Below are positions 45,451-57,563 of a DNA stretch of 64,000 bases, piece by piece. Location of the stretch: NCBI RefSeq assembly GCF_013373865.1, contig NC_050474.1, positions 22,929,716 to 22,993,715 on the forward strand, in the 5' to 3' direction. The notes below the pieces were generated by a model that ran no database searches, was not told where the DNA came from, and saw only the letters and a program-made list of their open reading frames with translations. Position numbers and translations under genes: made by a program. Source of the DNA: Monomorium pharaonis. Taxonomy: Eukaryota > Arthropoda > Insecta > Hymenoptera > Formicidae. Position 1 is the first letter of the stretch; every line of letters starts with the position of its first letter.

Positions 45451-48400
45451 AAATCGATCCTGATCGATCGGCTCCAGCAACGTAAATGAGGCAGAGAAAA
45501 TTAATTTACCGCGTCGTGTCTGCGTAAGCGAATTTGAATCGATTTTACTCTAAGGAAAGTCAAAGCCGTAACAAAAAGTTCACATTGCGATGTCAGTCCA
45601 CTGCCTTTAAATCGCGTCGGAAAACTCGGAAGCAATGAGAGATAAGCTCTCGCTTGGAAAAACTTGAATGGATACAAAAGCACACTGCCTTTTTTTGCGA
45701 CATTACTTTATGCAGGACAAAATTACATAATTATACGGTATAAACGCCGAGCGTTTTATAATATATGTCAGCTGACATTTCTTGGAAAGCATTCCCGACG
45801 TGCATTCGAAACGTTACACACGCGATCGCGTTTACAAGGCGATGCGTGTAACGCGCGTTCCCGTTTGATCGGCCGTGCAAGAGAAGTCCCGGAAGTCACG
45901 TTAAAATTCCGTCCCGCAGAATGTGCACGTGTGGAATGCATACACGGGTTTATTCTCTATCTGATGAGCAGTCAATTCCCGCGAACGACTCCTGTCGACT
46001 CCTCGCTCTGTTCAAGCATTTCGCAATAATGGAGGAAAAGTTGGTCGAACTGTATCGACTTTCCGGAAAGCCGCGCGAGAGCCGTGTATTTTAGTAGATG
46101 ACGGTACATTGTTAGTATCCTCCTGAATAAACGTTATTTATCACTTCTAGCTGGCCCACTAATAAAACACGACGATAAAACGAGGCGAACATCGTGTAAG
46201 TGGCATCAAACTTATCGATGACTCGGTTGATCGAATCTCCACACAGAAAATATCACTTTTACTGCTTGAGAAAAGCGATTACTCAATTTTTTCTTTTTCT
46301 CTTGCAGTAGTAATTTTTAACGCACAAAGACTATTTTCTGATCATTGTTTTATAATAAAATATCATAAATACTTTAAAAACTTATTATATCATATACTTT
46401 CAAAAAATAATTTTTTCTTTCGAAAACTCTTTCGAAAAAATTGTAAAACTGATGCAAATCAAATTCGATTGAAATCTTTGCTTTTCAGATATCAGATAAA
46501 ATATCATTGATCCTGGCCAATCATTATTAAAACTATTTATTTTATCCGTATAAAACGCGAAATTTAAACATAGATTTACAGAAAGATTTGAAGAGCAAAA
46601 TTTTATCTGATATTAACAGACACAATTTAGTCTTGAAAAGAAATATTAATTACAGCGGAAGAGACTAGCGTTTTTCGAATGTTTTACAAATAATTCTTTT
46701 CTTTGATTTACAACAGGATAAATGCAGTCTGAAATGACTGGGAGCTTCGATTATGCGATTCATTTATTATGATTCCTTAATCCGTAGAAAATAATAATGA
46801 CAATGTACATTTCTATATATCTGTCGCTCAACAAATAAGGTAATATGTATAATTACAATGTACGCGCCGCGCGCGGTCGCAAATCTTCTACGAGAGAAAA
46901 GAAATTCACCTCCTTCCTTCACCTTCGTTCTTCCTTTTTACCTTCTTTCTTCTTTGTCAGACGGCTCACGGAGGAGAAACTGACAAAAGATCCTCCTCGA
47001 TTCGCAACGATTCATACACAAAATTCATCTGTAACAATGATCATGTGCAGCGCAGAGGGTGCAACTTACGACTTTTCTTGTAACCTCCTTATTTTCACAA
47101 GCGATTAATCGAAACGTACGAATTAATATCATTCTCCTAATGGCAGTGAGACAAAAATTCTGCCGATAACGAATAGGGGAGAAAGCGTCGTGTGCGACGG
47201 ACTAAAGGAAAAAGAACACAAAGAAAATGATGTATCGCTGTGGTTCGAGAAATAAATGTTGCGATGTAAAACTTTTGTTGCGAATAAAAAAAGCGCTTCG
47301 AAAAATTTTCTTCCCGTATACCCGGAATGCCCGTTCCCTTTTTTTCATCAATCTTTTTCTTCCCTTGTTAAAAAAAAAACTGCTTCGAGTCGATCGCGTA
47401 ATGACTCGTACCACAATCGCATGCAAATGGCGAGTAAGAGGGAAAAGCGTCCCTCGTTCGCATCTCGTATGAAATGTCTCGAAATGGGCCGCTACGATCA
47501 CGCAGCATTAACAAAGGAACATTACGATTACACGGTGAAGCTGTGCTAGGAAACAATTGTCAAATTAGATAGTATTTACATATATTCATTTATAAATTCG
47601 TGTTACGTATCTTCAGCCCTTTTAGTTTTAAGTAATCTTGAAATAATATTAAAAACAGAGTGTAATTTTTCTTTTGTTTTAATAAGATAGGAATCAATTA
47701 CATATAATACAAATAATTATTGTAATCAAAAATTAAAGTCTAGGAAAACATTTTCTTCTATTCATTATATCAATTTAGTGACGATTTTATAGTCAATTGA
47801 TTGTTAATTATTAATTAATCAATGCACCTTTTGTTATTAATAATTAATATCTTATCAATTGTCATATAATGCTCCATGATTTTATTTTCTATTTCAAAGT
47901 TTCTCTCTATAATTTTTCGATAGAATTAAACCTGAAATAAGCTAAGCAATCATTAGTTATTAATTAACGCTATGGTGCAATCGATTCTAAATGTTATCCA
48001 TTAAAAAAAACATGACTTAGCAGATTTTTTAAATTTTTTTAAAACTTATTCTCTAGATATGTTATATAAAATGTGTAGAGAAAAGAATAAGATTAATATC
48101 TGTTTTCTAGAATCTAGGTATATCACAATTGTACAGTGCCTTCTCTCTTTGTTGTGAGAAAAAGAGAGCTCAATTTGGCGAGGATGCATTCAGAAATTTG
48201 GTAAAACAATAAACATTAATTAAGAAAGCAACAATTTAGAAGTTAATTAAATTAATATTAATTAAAATTAATTTTAATTATCCCACACTTTCATCATTTT
48301 CGTCCGATTAATCAATTATCATTAAATGTACAATTCAATGTACAATCAATATACAAATGTTCTGCAACTCTGTTGCGCTCTGTGTGCGCTCAAGCAATTT

Positions 48401-49275
48401 TCTCTGAAAAAATCAATAAACCGCACAATACCTATTGTATTTTTTACAGTAGTTTTTCATTGCTATATAACACAATGGAAAGTCGGTTCTCGCGATTCTC
48501 TATAGCTCGATACATAACGAGAATTTTCTCTTGTATTTGTTAATTAGGTGTATATAATTTATATATTAAAAATACCAAATGATCGGCGTATAGTAGCGGC
48601 CCATTCGTCAAATAAAAATATTTTAACTAAATCTTAGCGTGTAATGGACAAGTGTTGCGTATGTATCGCGTATGTGTCGCATAACTTTTTTACTTCATGG
48701 GACACCTTCCGAATTGCAATATCACATTTCAGATTTTTAAAATTTCAATTTTTATCAAATAAGTGTTGCAACAATGTAAGAAATTAGATGCCAGATTGGA
48801 AATAAAGTAATACAGTTTTGCTTCAATATTATTTAATAATTTTCTTAATCACCGGAAATTAATTTTGACTGGATTAATTTAAAAAATGATCTCGTTATTG
48901 TAAATTTTGAAATAACGCGATATTACTTTCTTTCCAACTTGATTGAAGCAAAACTCGCATTTCGCATTTTTTTTCGTTATTGAATTTGAAAAAATATTCG
49001 GTAATTTATTTAATGCAGAATGAAATTGTATTCCAATTTTATATCGAAAAAAATTTTGAGAACGCAAATTTTGCTTCCAATTCTCACGTAGTTTTATCCG
49101 TGAACAGAAGCGATGTGGAACAAATGATCTCTTACGCGCAAGGGCGCGTTTCATCCCCTCGTTTACAACGTAGACAATGTGTTCTGATATTCTAACAGCG
49201 CATAGTATAACAAAAACATTGTTGCGAATGAAATTTCTTTCTTATAATATTTTGTTACTACTAGTATCGTGTGAC

Positions 49276-49355
49276 CGGTGTATTTCTGTATACAATGGTA
49301 TATGCAATGCGATGCCTGCTTGCAATTCGCATTGAAAGACATTGTAATACACCGA
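49276..49355. repeat. Imperfect hairpin, about 80 bp
   Basis: CGGTGTATT...ACAATG pairs with CATTGTAATACACCG, and an inner CAATGCGA pairs with TCGCATTG. The 5' arm has a 7-base bulge, which makes a microRNA precursor unlikely. A small MITE remnant is the alternative. Confidence 0.5.
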
Positions 49356-50299
49356 AATACAGAATATATCTGTATATTTATTTATACGTTAATATATATA
49401 AACTTATAATATATGTATAAGCAATATTTACAAGGTTCTCCATGATATTTTTGACCCTTCGTTCGAGAATAGCGATTATAAGTGCTAACTAATATTCAGC
49501 TAAATCTTTTTTAATCAATTAGATTATTATTATTATTATTATACATAGTATAAGTATAGGGATCCTCCTCCTTCGTCCTCCTTCTCCGTTTCGGAATACC
49601 ACTGAAAGTAGCAACTAATTTGTTTACGAAATTGAGATACAATTTATAAAATTTAATTTGAATACGCTTATCTCATGAAGTACAAGATCGGTATAATCTG
49701 TTGTATAAACGATAGTTTGTCCAGAAACGATTAACCGTAAAAAACAAGTATAAAAAGAGATTTTTTGAAAATAACACATAATCTGATACATCTTTTATTA
49801 AGGATGGCAAAAATTTAGAAAAATTATACTCCATTTGGCTCCAATTGAATTATCAAGTGAAATTATATCTTTAGTCTACGCTAGAGCACTTCATTAATCT
49901 CTATGGAACTGTACGAGGCTTGAATAAATTAAGTATTCACGTACTATGGTTCTGATTTGTACGTGATATTTAACTCTACATAGGAGAAACATGTACGTGC
50001 GCGATCTAAAACTTTTTCCACCTACGTGTTTTCTCGCTTATATCTCGATAGGCCCTCAGAGATTCGTTGTTATTATAAGAATGGCATATATACTACTAAA
50101 AGATTTAAATAAGGGGAACTACAAGAAAGATAGAGAGAAAGAGAGATGAAAGAGAGAATGAAAAAGGTAAGGAGAAAATGTAGAAATGCTAGTTCCATAC
50201 CACTAAATCAAGTTTAATCTGTGAAATGTATCTTCAAGTTCGATATGAACTCGCTGTCACATGTCGTAGGACGAGGAGGCCTATCTTCCTGGATGATTT

Positions 50300-50305
50300 T
50301 TTATT
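50300..50305 (-). terminator. Probable Hmt4-20 polyadenylation signal
   Basis: AATAAA on the minus strand lies 128 bases beyond the stop codon, inside an AT-rich 3' flank. Confidence 0.55.
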
Positions 50306-50432
50306 TTTAATTATATTAATTAAAAAGATTGTCTATATGTATCATAATGAAATTGATATTACACGCGCGTCATGATAATGAGGGGGAAAGGATAACAAGT
50401 CGAAGGAGCGGAGGCAGATGAAATTATAGCTG

Positions 50433-50838
50433 TTAAGAGTGCGTTAAATCGATAGTGCGTGTCTCGTTGCCGAGAATCAAGCGTAATCTTTTCATGGGCG
50501 GTGGCGGCGGGTCCAGGTTCAATTCGCGCGACTTTTTATGCCGTCTCTCGCGGTCCCTGCTCTTGTGTTTCTTTCGGCGTTTGCGTCTTTCCAATCCCTC
50601 GACGCGCAGCACCTCGTACTCTGGTTCGTAGCTGTCCTCACTCAGGCCGCTAGTGCCAGACTCGACGATATCGTCCAACACTGGCGATCGCTTCACGCGC
50701 AAGGTCAGCTTCAGAGGACCACCGGTTCTCTCCGGTGTGACAGGACAAACTCGACAATTATTCGAATTACTCGTCCGCCATTGGCACTCGATTGTGCTCG
50801 ATTTTCGCATGCTGCTGTTGTTCTCATAAGCTGTCAAT
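50433..50838 (-). CDS. Hmt4-20: Hmt4-20 coding exon 8, C-terminus (aa 1026-1160)
   Basis: This exon contains GGPLKLTLRVKRSPVLDD, an acidic stretch, the basic run RRKRRKKHKSRDRERRHKK and the conserved C-terminus PPPPPMKRLRLILGNE, then TRTIDLTHS and stop. The acceptor is TTTTTTCAG. Confidence 0.96.
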
Positions 50839-53800
50839 CTGAAAAAAAGATTCCTTCGATTTATTTACTTGACTTAAAAGCAAATCTAATAAAGTACAAC
50901 ATTTTGAAATGTTATAAATTCAATTTATGTTTATATTTTAAATAATATAAATAATTTAAATGATAGAAATGCAATATATTTATTATAGTATAGTTACCGC
51001 TCCAAGTTTCCTTCGACATCACAGTTTCTTCCCGACTGAACACCATTATTGGATCCCGCGTCAGATTCGCTCTGAGCCACGGTTGGAGGCCACGGTTCCT
51101 CTGGGACCAGCACCGGCGGCTCAGCTTTATTGTACTCGTCATTGCATTGCATCTCCTGCACCGGTGATACCGCTATCGACGAGGAAGATGCGTGACGTGA
51201 TTCATGTTTACCACGTCTTATCAGTGTACCAATATCTTCCAAATTGCTCTCCTTCTCACTAAATTCGTAGATATCGCCCTGGATACCTGAATCGTCGTCG
51301 GCCTCCCCTATCTCGGCCGTCTCCGATCTCTGCCGATCTCTTCTCTGACTCTTGGTAGATTTATTCTTGCTCTTCCTCTTGCCATGACTCTTTGAATCGT
51401 CCTTAACACCTTCCGTCAAAATCTCGAACTTGGACTTGGCGCTCGAAAGTCTTTTTTGTAACTTGCGAGACGACTTCAAGCACGCGTCTAAATCGTAATT
51501 TTTCCGTCTGGATGTCGATCTCTTTAAAGCAAGGTTATCGGGAGAATTCTCCGAATTCGTATGGCCGATTATATCGCTATTATAATTTGTAATCTGTACA
51601 TTACTAAAGACCGTCGCGTCATTTCCTTCCGTAATATTTATTCTGGAGTCCACTTTCGTCGCGCATAACATTGCCATTCCGGATCTGACGTCAGATTCGA
51701 CGCTCGTGGCATACGCGTCACTTTTCGTTACGATGCTTTCTTCTTCCTCCTGACTCAAAACTGTATTATAACATTTTAAAACGTTTTCGGTATCAGTTTC
51801 TGTCTCTACAACTTCTTCAGAATTCAATCTACAAAACTCTACACTATCTGAGCGACTTGCCGCCAACGCATCGACAGCGATAGGGCTCTCGCAGCCTTCA
51901 CTCTCCACTTCCTTTTCTATATCGTACTTCCGCACCACGATTACTTTCGCGGAGTTTAAATCGTTGCAACATTCATCATCCGACCGAGAGCTCATCTCAT
52001 GTAAAATGTCACTCTCTCGGAAATCAGTCTGCAACGTCAACCTTTTCTTTTCCTCGATCGACGGCGGCGGCGAATCATCATCTTCAAACTCGTAAGACGA
52101 TTCCTCATTTGGCGTCTTGCGATCATCTCGCTCATCCATCAAGGAAAGTCGCTTGCCATGGGATTTGGAACGTTTGTTAATGCTATTCGCCTGCTCAGCC
52201 GCGTCATCAAGATCATTCGCGCCTTCCTTATGCCGAACGGGCGATGAAGAATGATGGTACTCCCTCGAACGATAGTTTGTATTCTCGGGAATCGATTCTA
52301 CGGTATGTAAACGTTGTTGTACGTGAGTTTGAGACATGGAACTTAATCGGATTGAATCACAGGCGTTTGTACTATAATGTCCCTTTTTGTAACTGGAAGA
52401 ATTAATGTTATCTACTGTCTCGGGATCGACTTCCGCAGTGAGATTCGGTATTCCCCGTTCGTCCTCCATCAAATCGCCATCACCGTTCGATTCACCGGAA
52501 TCTTCCACCTTCATCAGTCGCAACGGACAGGTGTCCTCGTTTGATTCCCCCATCACGGTACGCTGCCGTGGTTGTTCCACGCAGAAACCACGGTCCACCT
52601 CCGACGCATTCGGCAGATGATGTTTTTGCAGCCGCGAATACAAATTCTCCTTGTGTACCGGTACTCTATCGGAATCCTCCTTCCGATGACTGATATCCGT
52701 CACTTCCATATCTTTTGCAATAGGATTGCTGAGACAGGACGATGCAGATTTTATGCTGACTTTCCCTTTCTTCGACTCTGTTCTCTTATGCAATCTACAC
52801 AAAATAAAAATTAATGTAAAATTATATTAATAGAAGTATTTCGCATAGTAATCGCATAAAAAAACCTAATAAGCTACCTGGACGCTCTGAGTGATTGAGT
52901 ATTCTTGATGACACTTCCGTCACCGGAACTGCCGTCAAATTTACACATTTGCTTATTACGGAGACTCCTCGTGACGGAAGTCGCGATCACGGAGGGATGC
53001 GCTCGAGTTTGCAGCACATTCTCGCCGTTGTTAATCGTCGGCTGCTGCTGGCTGAGATCCGAGAAACGACAGCCTTGCGCGATCAGCAGCTCAGCATCAT
53101 ACTTGGTGAGCCCTTTGCGTCGCAACTCCTTCATGCTGAGTGATTGCGGTGCGACCGCTGCATTCCCGACCAAAACCGCGTTTCGTTCAGTGAGAGCAGT
53201 ATCGGCTTGTTGCTTATTCCTGTTCAATGGCTGCTGTCGATGTTTAGTTCGATTGATTCGATTGTCCGTTTCCCTCAAACGATAACCTATGAAAAAACAA
53301 AAAAATAGATATGTAATTTATCTCTAAATATCAAATAAATATACCTGACGAAATCTCCTCGCCGGGTTTCTGGCTCGCGAAAGCACCGGTTCCTCGCCTC
53401 TCGCAGGTCTCGCACTCGCAATAACAGTTGCTATCGCCGAAGAAATCCTCCCCGTAAAAACAGGTAATTTCCTCTCCCACCTCAATGTCGCGCAACACCT
53501 TAACGCATGCAGTGTCTCTTCCCGTCGCCACAAACTGCGAAAGAATATTCTCACGTTTACATAATAATTCTTGCGTAATCACGTATCGAATTTCGCTCGT
53601 CCATTACTTACCTTGCAATTTGCTCTACAGTCATGGTTTATGTATGCTGCTGGTCCCAACCATAATTGGGCGCAATTCTTTCGACAACTAAACATCACAG
53701 AAAAGTCATTTTTTCCAGGATGTAGCAACGCAGCTTCCTCCTAAAATATACATACAAAATAAAGACATATATACAAAAATAAATAAAAAGACAATGTAAG

Positions 53801-54656
53801 ATTTAATAAAAATTTTAAAAACGATAGACAATGAAATTATCCGAATCAAATTTTTCTTTTTTTTTATACTTTACGAAGCTCTAACCTTTTCACTAAGTTC
53901 CGCTATACAGCCAACAAGGCAGGAAATTTTATCGTGCTTCATCCATTTTCGGGTGGCACATATCTTAGCACCCTTTTGTCCCTCTAGGCTGTATCTATAG
54001 CATGGCTCTATGGCAAAGCCAGAATCTTTATCGAAAACTCGCAGGTATCGTTTGATCTGTGAAAAAAAATGACTATTGCACATAAACACGATTTATTGCC
54101 TATACCAAAAAAATTACAAATGCGTTTCTTACTAAAATAATAAAACAATAAATTTAATCTTAAAAAGAAACATATATCACTGTACATTTGTAACTTACAT
54201 GATTCTCCAGATTAATTTGCTGTTGTTTGGACTTTGTGTGGGGAAGTCGTGCACCCCAGTCACCACCCATCAATTTCTTATATGTTTTCTCATAATTTTG
54301 ACTTTGGATAAATTCACAGATGATCTTTCGAAGCTCTTCTTTGTTCGCCTTTAATGGCCTATACCTGTCGAGTGGAATAAAACTTAAAGTAAATAATTTT
54401 TACACATAACTTGTGAGTTTGTACATCGAATGTTACAGTACCTGATATTCATCTTATGGGTGGTAAATCCTAAGTAGGGATCCAGTACGAGGGATGTAGC
54501 CAAGTCGTCATTGTCAGAGAGCTCTTTAGGTGTCATTCCACATCCTCCACCGCTGTTGGGTTGCATCTTTGCACTCACCGTGGCACCTAACCTTCGCTCC
54601 TGCTTTCTTACTGCAGTTGCTGAGGCCTGAATCGACAAGCAGTAGTCCACCACCAT
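50433..54656 (-). CDS. Hmt4-20: Histone H4K20 methyltransferase Suv4-20 (KMT5B/C family), complete; gene-level entry
   Basis: This nuclear enzyme di- and trimethylates lysine 20 of histone H4 in heterochromatin. Eight coding exons (listed separately) join in phase to 1160 aa plus stop. The N-terminal helical region with the family stretch DDLATSLVLDPYLG is at about 40-127. The SET domain is at about 128-285 with GPAAYINHDC (Asn219-His220) and GEEITCFYGEDFF (Tyr254). Post-SET zinc cysteines are Cys222, Cys266, Cys268 and Cys271. A long disordered, charged tail follows. The tail keeps two vertebrate KMT5B islands: LTKYDAELLI and the C-terminal PPPMKRLRLILGNE. The start MVVDY is the first ATG of its exon. 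The frame upstream is open, so an N-terminal extension is not excluded. Confidence 0.96.
50998..52794 (-). CDS. Hmt4-20: Hmt4-20 coding exon 7, long disordered tail (aa 427-1026)
   Basis: This single 1.8-kb exon encodes about 600 residues rich in Ser, Glu, Asp, Lys and Arg. It has acidic patches (YEFEDDDSPPP) and a basic cluster (SHGKRKSKNKSTKSQRRDRQ). No folded domain is recognised. The acceptor is TTGTGTAG and the donor GTAACT. Confidence 0.93.
52878..53286 (-). CDS. Hmt4-20: Hmt4-20 coding exon 6 (aa 291-427)
   Basis: This exon begins GYRLRETDNRINR, the conserved segment after the post-SET. A Gln/Asn-rich linker follows, then MKELRRKGLTKYDAELLIAQ, an island resembling the vertebrate RITRYDAQLIL motif. 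The acceptor is TTTCATAG and the donor GTAGCT. Confidence 0.94.
53345..53534 (-). CDS. Hmt4-20: Hmt4-20 coding exon 5, SET C-terminal and post-SET (aa 228-291)
   Basis: This exon reads FVATGRDTACVKVLRDIEVG, then EEITCFYGEDFFGDSN and the zinc ligands YCECETCERRGTGAF. The acceptor is CTTTCGCAG and the donor GTATAT. Confidence 0.97.
53612..53740 (-). CDS. Hmt4-20: Hmt4-20 coding exon 4, SET core (aa 185-227)
   Basis: This exon contains HPGKNDFSVMFSCRKNCAQL, then WLGPAAYINHDCRANCK with the cofactor-contacting Asn-His pair. It is in phase 0 throughout. The acceptor is TATTTTAG and the donor GTAAGT. Confidence 0.97.
53886..54056 (-). CDS. Hmt4-20: Hmt4-20 coding exon 3, SET-N (aa 128-184)
   Basis: This exon reads IKRYLRVFDKDSGFAIEPCY, then EGQKGAKICATRKW and LVGCIAELSEK. 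The acceptor is TTTTTCACAG and the donor GTTAGA, a somewhat weak GT context. Confidence 0.96.
54199..54364 (-). CDS. Hmt4-20: Hmt4-20 coding exon 2 (aa 72-127)
   Basis: This exon reads YRPLKANKEELRKIICEFIQ, then KTYKKLMGGDWGARL and ends INLENH in phase 0. The acceptor is CTCGACAG and the donor GTAAGT. Confidence 0.95.
54442..54656 (-). CDS. Hmt4-20: Hmt4-20 coding exon 1 (aa 1-72)
   Basis: This exon starts MVVDYCLSIQAS and contains GGGCGMTPKELSDNDDLATS then LVLDPYLGFTTHKMNI. The transcribed exon begins at the acceptor TTTTTCCAG (AG at 54676-54677), 19 bases before the ATG. The donor is GTACTG. Confidence 0.95.
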
Positions 54657-54675
54657 TCTGCGACGCTGACTTTCA

Positions 54676-55902
54676 CTGGAAAAAGATACGACAATGAAAT
54701 GGAACGTCGTGGAAGAGAAAAGAGGGCGCTCTCGTGACAAAAGAACTTTTCCTTTCCCCGTAATTTAACTGCGTTAATAGGTTAACAAATTTTTTTGCCA
54801 AACAAGTTTAGGTTAATGTGCATTTAACATATCCTTAGTATATTTTCAATGTATAGGAGGTTAATGTACCCCAAATCAAACTCTATCGGGACATCAGGCT
54901 CGGTGATGCGCGTTGCTTGTCGTTATTGTTCTCCGCAATTTTCCAAAGCAATCAATTCGGGGAAACACCATTAACAATCTCGTAGGTCCGCGAGCGTAGG
55001 GCACGCGCGATCCAAATCGCTATGCCACACAGACGCATGGCATTGTCCAGTTCCTAACTAACGCGCAACCAGTTCCGCAACTCTCGGAGAAATCTTGATG
55101 TTTCTCAAAGGGATTAACGCTCCGCGTCGCCCGATAACATCACGCCTCTCTCGACGTAACTTACTCAGCTGTTACTCAGGTGTCAAAAACATCACTCCGC
55201 TCGAGAGCAACCCTGTCGCCCCCTCCCCTTCCTTCCCCCGCCCTTTAAACGGGTGCACACGCCCGATTCTCCTCGCAACACTGCCGCGTCCACGTTGTCC
55301 CCGTGCGGGGGGGTAGAGCGAGAGACACCGTCCTGGCCACCGGGGCCGCCGCTGATCTGAACCTGACCCTGAACCTGAACCCCGAGGGCGAATCTCAAGT
55401 CCTAAAGCTGAGCTGTCCGCCCGAGGAAGGTGGGAGGGCGCGACGTTCACTGATGCCCGAGCCTGTGCTCCTTTAACACACCGTCTCCCGGAACGGTATG
55501 GGACGCGACATCGCGACGGCGGCGGCGTCGTCTCGCGATCGGGGCCTCGGGGTTGCGTTCCCCCTTCTCCCCTCCTCGGAAATCAGCGCCACGGACGGGC
55601 CGAGTCTCGTCGGGTCCCTTCGTATCGACCGGGACACGGCGACGGCGGCCTATAGGCGGACACCCATAGGCGCGCGTCGACATAACGGTCCTTTCCCTTT
55701 CGGAGGAAGACGACTCGTCGTGGCGTCGTCCGAAGACAAAAATGACGACGACAATAACTACTACGACGACAACGTCGTCGTCTGAGAGAATGTACGCGAG
55801 AACACAAGACTAATGGCGGGGCGGAAGAGAGGCCGAACGTTGCGGGTCGAGCGATGTTCTTTTTTTTTTTTCCGGAGTACAGAGGTGGCCGTCGGTACTT
55901 AC
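54676..55902 (-). other. Hmt4-20 leader intron
   Basis: This 1.2-kb interval lies between the probable noncoding first exon and coding exon 1. It is unusually GC-rich at 55,190-55,790 and has long open frames on both strands that look like composition artefacts. A CGACGAC/GTCGTCG hairpin lies near 55,768-55,782. Confidence 0.6.
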
Positions 55903-56390
55903 CGCGAGGATGCTCTCCCGAGAACGGACTTCTCGCATGTTGCGGTCGGTCGGGCCCCTAAAGCTAGAGCGGCACGGCGACGTGCCTCGCGCGTCGCGAC
56001 GGAGACGCGCTCGCTGTAGCTATCATGGCTGGGCAGTATCCGAACGGAGGTTGCTCGGGAGGATCGCCACGGTACGGTACGGCACGACACAGCCACGGCA
56101 CAGCAGCACAGTGCGACGCGATGCGACGCGACGCGATCCACAGCGCGCACTTTCCCTCTGCTCTGTGCACTCCGTGCTGTGTGCGTACGCGCAACGTGAA
56201 CGTGCGTTCGCACGGTGTGTCCACTCTCGTGTGGTGCAGCTACGTGCGCGGTCTCGCAACTCGTAACTCTCGACGAGCGACAACGCGAACAACGAGCGAC
56301 GGAGCCGTCGGCCGCGTCCGCCCCGGCGACGAGCTCTCGACTCCGCTTCCGCTTCCCCGAACGAAAGGCGAAAAAAGAGAGAAAAAGATG

Positions 56391-56421
<31 letters not shown>

Positions 56422-56430
56422 CAAGGGATA
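55903..56430 (-). promoter_or_regulatory. Hmt4-20 promoter and probable noncoding first exon
   Basis: A consensus donor CCTCGCG|GTAAGTA has its GT at 55901-55902. The exon right end and start site are not resolved. A (GA)n tract at 56,396-56,422 lies upstream. The exon contains ATG at 55,938-55,936, opening a 12-codon uORF. Confidence 0.55.
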
Positions 56431-57024
56431 AAGATAGAAATAGAGAAAAAGAGAAGAGAGAAAGAGGTCGGGTATATCAATCGCGGCCGCGAGGCGAATT
56501 CATGCTTTGGAATGCCGTCGCGACGTCGTGTGCCTGTCGTCGGGGCCCCACGTTCTTCTGCCGCCTTGAACAACGCGAGTCAGGCCGCACGCGAGCGGCA
56601 CCTTGGCGATCTCCTTTCTTTTTCTTCTCGCGTCGCGTCGTCGTCACGCGAATTCGATCTCGCGATACCGTGCTGCATCTAAACGATCGCGGATCGCTCG
56701 GGACGATTCCGCTGACGGGACTCTCCGAGATCGTCCGCGCAGTGCTGCCAGACCCCCCGCCATGGGTCAAGCCGCGCATGTGTAATGGATGGCAAATACA
56801 GTTATGTGTATTATGGGCGCTTAATTTTGGCGGGCCCAGTACTCTCAGTACAGAGGATATCTCAGTAGTATTTTTGCCAAATAAAATATTTTTCTTAATT
56901 ACAGAAAAATGTGTATTTTTTATCATTATGTGAACATTCTACTCTCTACTTATCCACGCACACCTGAGTGTGTAGTCACAAGAGTCTACAGATTTGTGAT
57001 ACGTTACTGTATTTCAACTCGTAA

Positions 57025-57033
57025 GCGCATGCG
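57025..57033. promoter_or_regulatory. NRF1/EWG-like motif
   Basis: GCGCATGCG, followed by T, matches the core of the NRF1 (EWG in flies) palindrome, common in CpG-type housekeeping promoters. Confidence 0.5.
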
Positions 57034-57162
57034 TCGGCCTACCGTGCCGGGCAACCCGGCAAAATCTGGCAGCTCTGCGTCCGCGTCGTTCCACAATCTA
57101 GGGACTCTCGGAGTCGCCGACACGTCCACGCCTAGGGACTATCGCTCCGGACGCGACCCTGC

Positions 57163-57176
57163 GTCTCCATGGCAAC
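57163..57176. promoter_or_regulatory. RFX X-box motif
   Basis: GTCTCCATGGCAAC matches the 14-base X-box consensus GTHNYYATRRNAAC at every position. Confidence 0.55.
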
Positions 57177-57407
57177 TCGACGCGGGCGTCGCATGGTAGC
57201 ATCGTCGTCTCGTTTCTTGTCAGTCACCTGACTAGCGGACGATTTCCGTCTGTCTGCGTCTCGACAAACGCGATTCTTTCGCAATCAAAACATGCTCTTT
57301 CCCCTCCACATCGAGTGTTTAGGACTTTTATTCTTAATAATGTATGTGTTATAATAAAAAGCACAGTAGTATGATATTAATATATTTTCTTATTCTGTTT
57401 ACTTTTT

Positions 57408-57563
57408 CACATTAAAGATCGGTTGTTCCAACTTCTTGGTAAACTTACCTATCAGATAAATATATGTTTGTCTTTGTTTATTTAAGAAAAGAAATGAAGA
57501 TAGACACATGCTTACCTGGTAGATAAGTTTATCAAGAAGTTGGAACAACCGGCCCTAAAATGT
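57408..57563. mobile_element. MITE-like inverted repeat
   Basis: The arms at 57,420-57,454 and 57,517-57,551 match inverted in 32 of 35 positions (GGTTGTTCCAACTTCTTG core), around a 62-base AT-rich loop. A partial match (ACATT) extends outward on both sides. There is no coding capacity. It lies in the upstream region of the ornithine carrier gene. Confidence 0.65.

Larger units (their letters stand above)
41801..50299. other. Intergenic region between the Ca-alpha1D promoter island and the Hmt4-20 3' end
   Basis: This is mostly AT-rich DNA with no supported coding gene, tRNA or rRNA. Items seen are a CpG-rich patch at 42,890-43,150, another at 44,930-45,450, a composite E-box/CRE-like word near 42,080, a short TG run at 45,190-45,203 and an imperfect hairpin at 49,276-49,355. 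Confidence 0.65.
56431..57200. promoter_or_regulatory. CpG-rich interval between Hmt4-20 and the ornithine carrier gene
   Basis: This is the right half of the island between two divergent genes. It carries an NRF1/EWG-type word at 57,025-57,033 and a perfect RFX X-box at 57,163-57,176. Open frames here (for example plus 56,025-56,933) lack family similarity and are judged artefacts. Confidence 0.45.

Noticed and set aside
56025..56933. 302-codon plus-strand open frame
   Set aside because: It lies in GC-rich promoter DNA antisense to the probable Hmt4-20 first exon, with no recognisable domain and a Lys/Arg/Glu run from GA repeats.
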